This document shows, piece by piece, positions 61,975 to 64,000 of a stretch of 64,000 nt of DNA (positions within the stretch are counted from its first letter, which is position 1; each line of letters starts with the position of its first letter). The translations under genes were made by a program, and so were the position numbers. The stretch is from Procambarus clarkii (Eukaryota; Arthropoda; Malacostraca; Decapoda; Cambaridae): the NCBI RefSeq assembly GCF_040958095.1, contig NC_091228.1:15745841-15809840 (forward strand), in the 5' to 3' direction. The notes beneath the pieces were generated by a model that saw only the letters and a list, made by a program, of their open reading frames with translations, was not told the origin of the DNA and did not search any database.

Positions 61975-63868
61975 GGAGGAGAAGGAGAAGAGTAGTGGTG
62001 CAGAGGAGGAGGAGGGTAGTGGTGCAGAGGAGGAGGAGGGTAGTGGTGCAGAGGAGGAGAGTAGTGGTGCAGAGGAGGAGGGTAGTGGTGCAGAGGAGGA
62101 GGAGGGTCGTGGTGCAGAGGAGGAGGAGGGTAGTGGTGCAAAGGAGGGGTAGTGGTGCAAAGGAGGAGGAGGGTAGTGGTGCAGAGGAGGAGGAGGGTCA
62201 TGGTGCAGAGGAGGAGGAGGGTAGTGGTGCAGAGGAGGGGTAGTGGTGCAGAGGAGGAGGAGGGTAGTGCTGCAGAGGAGGAGGAGGGTAGTGGTGCAGA
62301 GGAGGAGGAGAGTAGTGGTGCAGAGGAGGAGAAGTGTAGTGGAGCAGAGAAGGAGGAGGGTAGTGGTGCAGAGGAGGAGGAGGGTAGTGGTGCAGAGGAG
62401 GAGGAGGGTAGTGGTGCAGAGGAGGAGGAGGGTAGTGGGGCAGAGGAGAAGTGTAGTGGAGCAGAGGAGGAGGAGGGTAGTGGTGCAGAGGAGGGGGAGG
62501 GTAGTGGGGCAGAGGAGGAGTAGGGTAGTGTTGCAAAGGAGGAGGGTAGTGGTGAAGAGGAGGAGGAGAAGGAGGAGGGTAATGGTGCAGAGGAGGAGGA
62601 GGGTAGTGGTGCAGAGAAGGAGGAAGGTAGTGGTGCAGAGGAGGAGGAGGGTAGTGGTGCAGAGGAGAAGTGTAGTGGAGCAGAGGAGGAGGAGGGTAGT
62701 GGTGCAGAGGAGGAGGAGGTAGTGGTTCAGAAGAGGAGGATGAGGGTAGTGGTGCAGAGGAGGGGGAGGGTAGTGGTGCAGAGGAGGAGGAGGGTAGTGA
62801 TGCAGAGGAGGAGGAGGATAGCGGTGCAGAGAAGGAGGATAGTGGTACAGAGGAGGAGGGTTGTGGTGCAGAGGAAGAGGAGGGTAGTGATGCAAAGGAG
62901 GAGGGTAATGGTGCAGAGAGGAGGGTTGTGGTGCAGAGGCGGAGGAGGGTAGTGATGCAGAAAAGGAGGAGGGTAGTGGTGCAGAGGAAGTGGAGGAGGA
63001 GGGTAGTGGTGCAGAGGAGGAGAAGGGTAGTGGTGCAGAGAAGGAGGAGGAGGAGGGTAGTGGTGCAGAGGAGGAGAAGGGTAGTGGTGCAGAGAAGGAG
63101 GAGGAGGAGGGTAGTGGTGCAGAGGAGGAGGAGGAGGAGGGTAGTGGTGCTTAGGAGGAGGAGGGTAGTAGTGCAGAGGAGGAGGAGGGAAGTGGTGCAG
63201 AGGAGGATGAGGGTTGTGGTGCAGAGGAGGAGGAGGGTAGTAGTGCAGAGGAGGAGGAGGGAAGTGGTGCAGAGGAGGATGAGGGTTGTGGTGCAGAGGA
63301 GGAGGAGGGTAGTGATGGAGAGGAGGATGAGGGTAGTGGTGCAGAGGAGGAGGAGGGTAGTGATGCAGAAGAGGAGGAGGGTAGTGGAGCAGAGGAAAAG
63401 GGTAGTGGTGCAAAGGAGGAGGGTAATGGTGCAGAAAGCAGGGTTTTGGCGCAGAGGAGGAGGAGGGTAGTGGTGCAGAGAGGAGGGTTCTGGGGCAGAG
63501 GAGGAGGAAGGTAGTGGTGAAGAGGAGGAGGAGGTTAGTGGAGCAGAGGAAAAGGGTAGTGGTGCAAAGGAGGAGGGTAATGGTGCAGAGAGCAGGGTTT
63601 TGGCGCAGAGGAGGAGGAGGGTAGTGGTGCAGAGGAGTAGGAGGGTAGTAATGCAGAGAGAAAGGAGGGTAGTGATGCAGAGGAGGAGGAGGGTAGTGGT
63701 ACAGAGGACGAGGAAGGTAGTGGTGCAGAGGAGAAGGGTAGTGGTGCAGAGAAGAAGGAGGGTAGTGGTGCAGAGGAGGAGGAGGGTAGTGGTACAGAGG
63801 AGGAGGAGGGTAGTGGTGCAGAGGAGGAGGAGGGTAGTGGTACAGAGGAGGAGGAGGGTAGTGGTGTA
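61975..63868. repeat. Minisatellite, 24 bp purine-rich unit, about 1.9 kb
   Basis: Unit GAGGAGGAGGAGGGTAGTGG + TGCA with many in-frame and out-of-frame length variants. The plus strand is almost all purine plus T. Because 24 is a multiple of three, long frames (up to about 419 codons on the minus strand) stay open; none shows non-repeat coding content. Confidence 0.97.
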
Positions 63869-63879
63869 ATAACCAGCTT

Positions 63880-64000
63880 GTAATAACTCGCCTTTTATCT
63901 ATCTCGACCGCGCACTCCGCTACTACCACTGAGCTACCCGTGCAATCTCCGCTCTTTCTATGGTAATAACCGATGCTATCGATCATGTAAGATGTTAACA
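63880..64000 (-). other. Possible partial tRNA-like/SINE head
   Basis: Minus strand: GGGTAGCTCAGTGGTAGTAG, containing an A box TAGCTCAGTGG, but no B box follows before the minisatellite. Either a truncated SINE head or chance; the window ends here. Confidence 0.3.

Noticed and set aside
61975-63986. Open frames up to 419 codons (His-Tyr-Pro, Leu-Cys-Thr, Glu-Gly-Ser repeats) on both strands
   Set aside because: They follow from a 24 bp unit, a multiple of three, and are equally open on both strands in several frames; no non-repeat domain.
63880-64000. tRNA gene at the window end
   Set aside because: A-box-like motif only; no B box or closing acceptor stem.

Overview
This 64 kb window is eukaryotic, AT-rich and repeat-dominated: spliced exons with GT/AG junctions, LINEs, an LTR retrotransposon, a Helitron end, tRNA-derived SINEs and long minisatellites. 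The repeat families (LINE/SINE tails, C-type lectin type) most resemble a decapod crustacean, probably a crayfish-like species; this is inference from family resemblance and no search was run. Bacterial features (operons, ribosome binding sites, CRISPR) are absent.

Layout. 0-6 kb: three minus-strand exons of a DUF4806-type gene, with further copies of its last exon at 2.7 and 5.8 kb, inside locally duplicated DNA that also carries LINE and SINE fragments. 6.3 kb: a 30-33 bp minisatellite. 7-10.4 kb: ends of three LINE families. 11.5-15.3 kb: two 323 bp inverted repeats, identical by eye, flanking a decayed I-type LINE 5' half. 15.4-21 kb: a BEL/Pao element with near-identical LTRs and a 5 bp target duplication that keeps only gag-protease. 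21-22.8 kb: minus-strand LINE ORF1 relic. 23.2-26.5 kb: the one clearly intact cellular gene, a secreted C-type lectin with TATA/initiator promoter, untranslated first exon and four coding exons that join exactly in frame (256 aa).

27-45 kb is a nested retrotransposon pile: an internally deleted I element, then a minus-strand CR1 (D) interrupted by a plus-strand CR1 (C), itself interrupted by a minus-strand CR1 (B), itself hit by a 5'-truncated I element; CR1-D is also split by a 6.3 kb near-full-length I element with a 13 bp target duplication. 45-64 kb is mostly minisatellites (units of 37, 46, 21, 28, 42, 32, 55 and 24 bp) hit by LINE pieces, a solo-LTR-like insertion, a Helitron-like element with a diagnostic 3' hairpin-CTAG end, and a tRNA-Thr-type SINE whose tail matches a LINE 3' end also present in the window.

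The genes do not form a pathway. The lectin is a host immune or recognition-type gene; the DUF4806 exons are a possible host gene family; almost everything else is selfish DNA. The CR1s encode an ORF1 SGNH esterase plus endonuclease/RT ORF2; the I element encodes a zinc-knuckle ORF1 and an endonuclease-RT-RNase H ORF2; all copies carry stops, frameshifts or catalytic changes. Long open frames in minisatellites are by-products of repeat arithmetic and are not annotated as genes.
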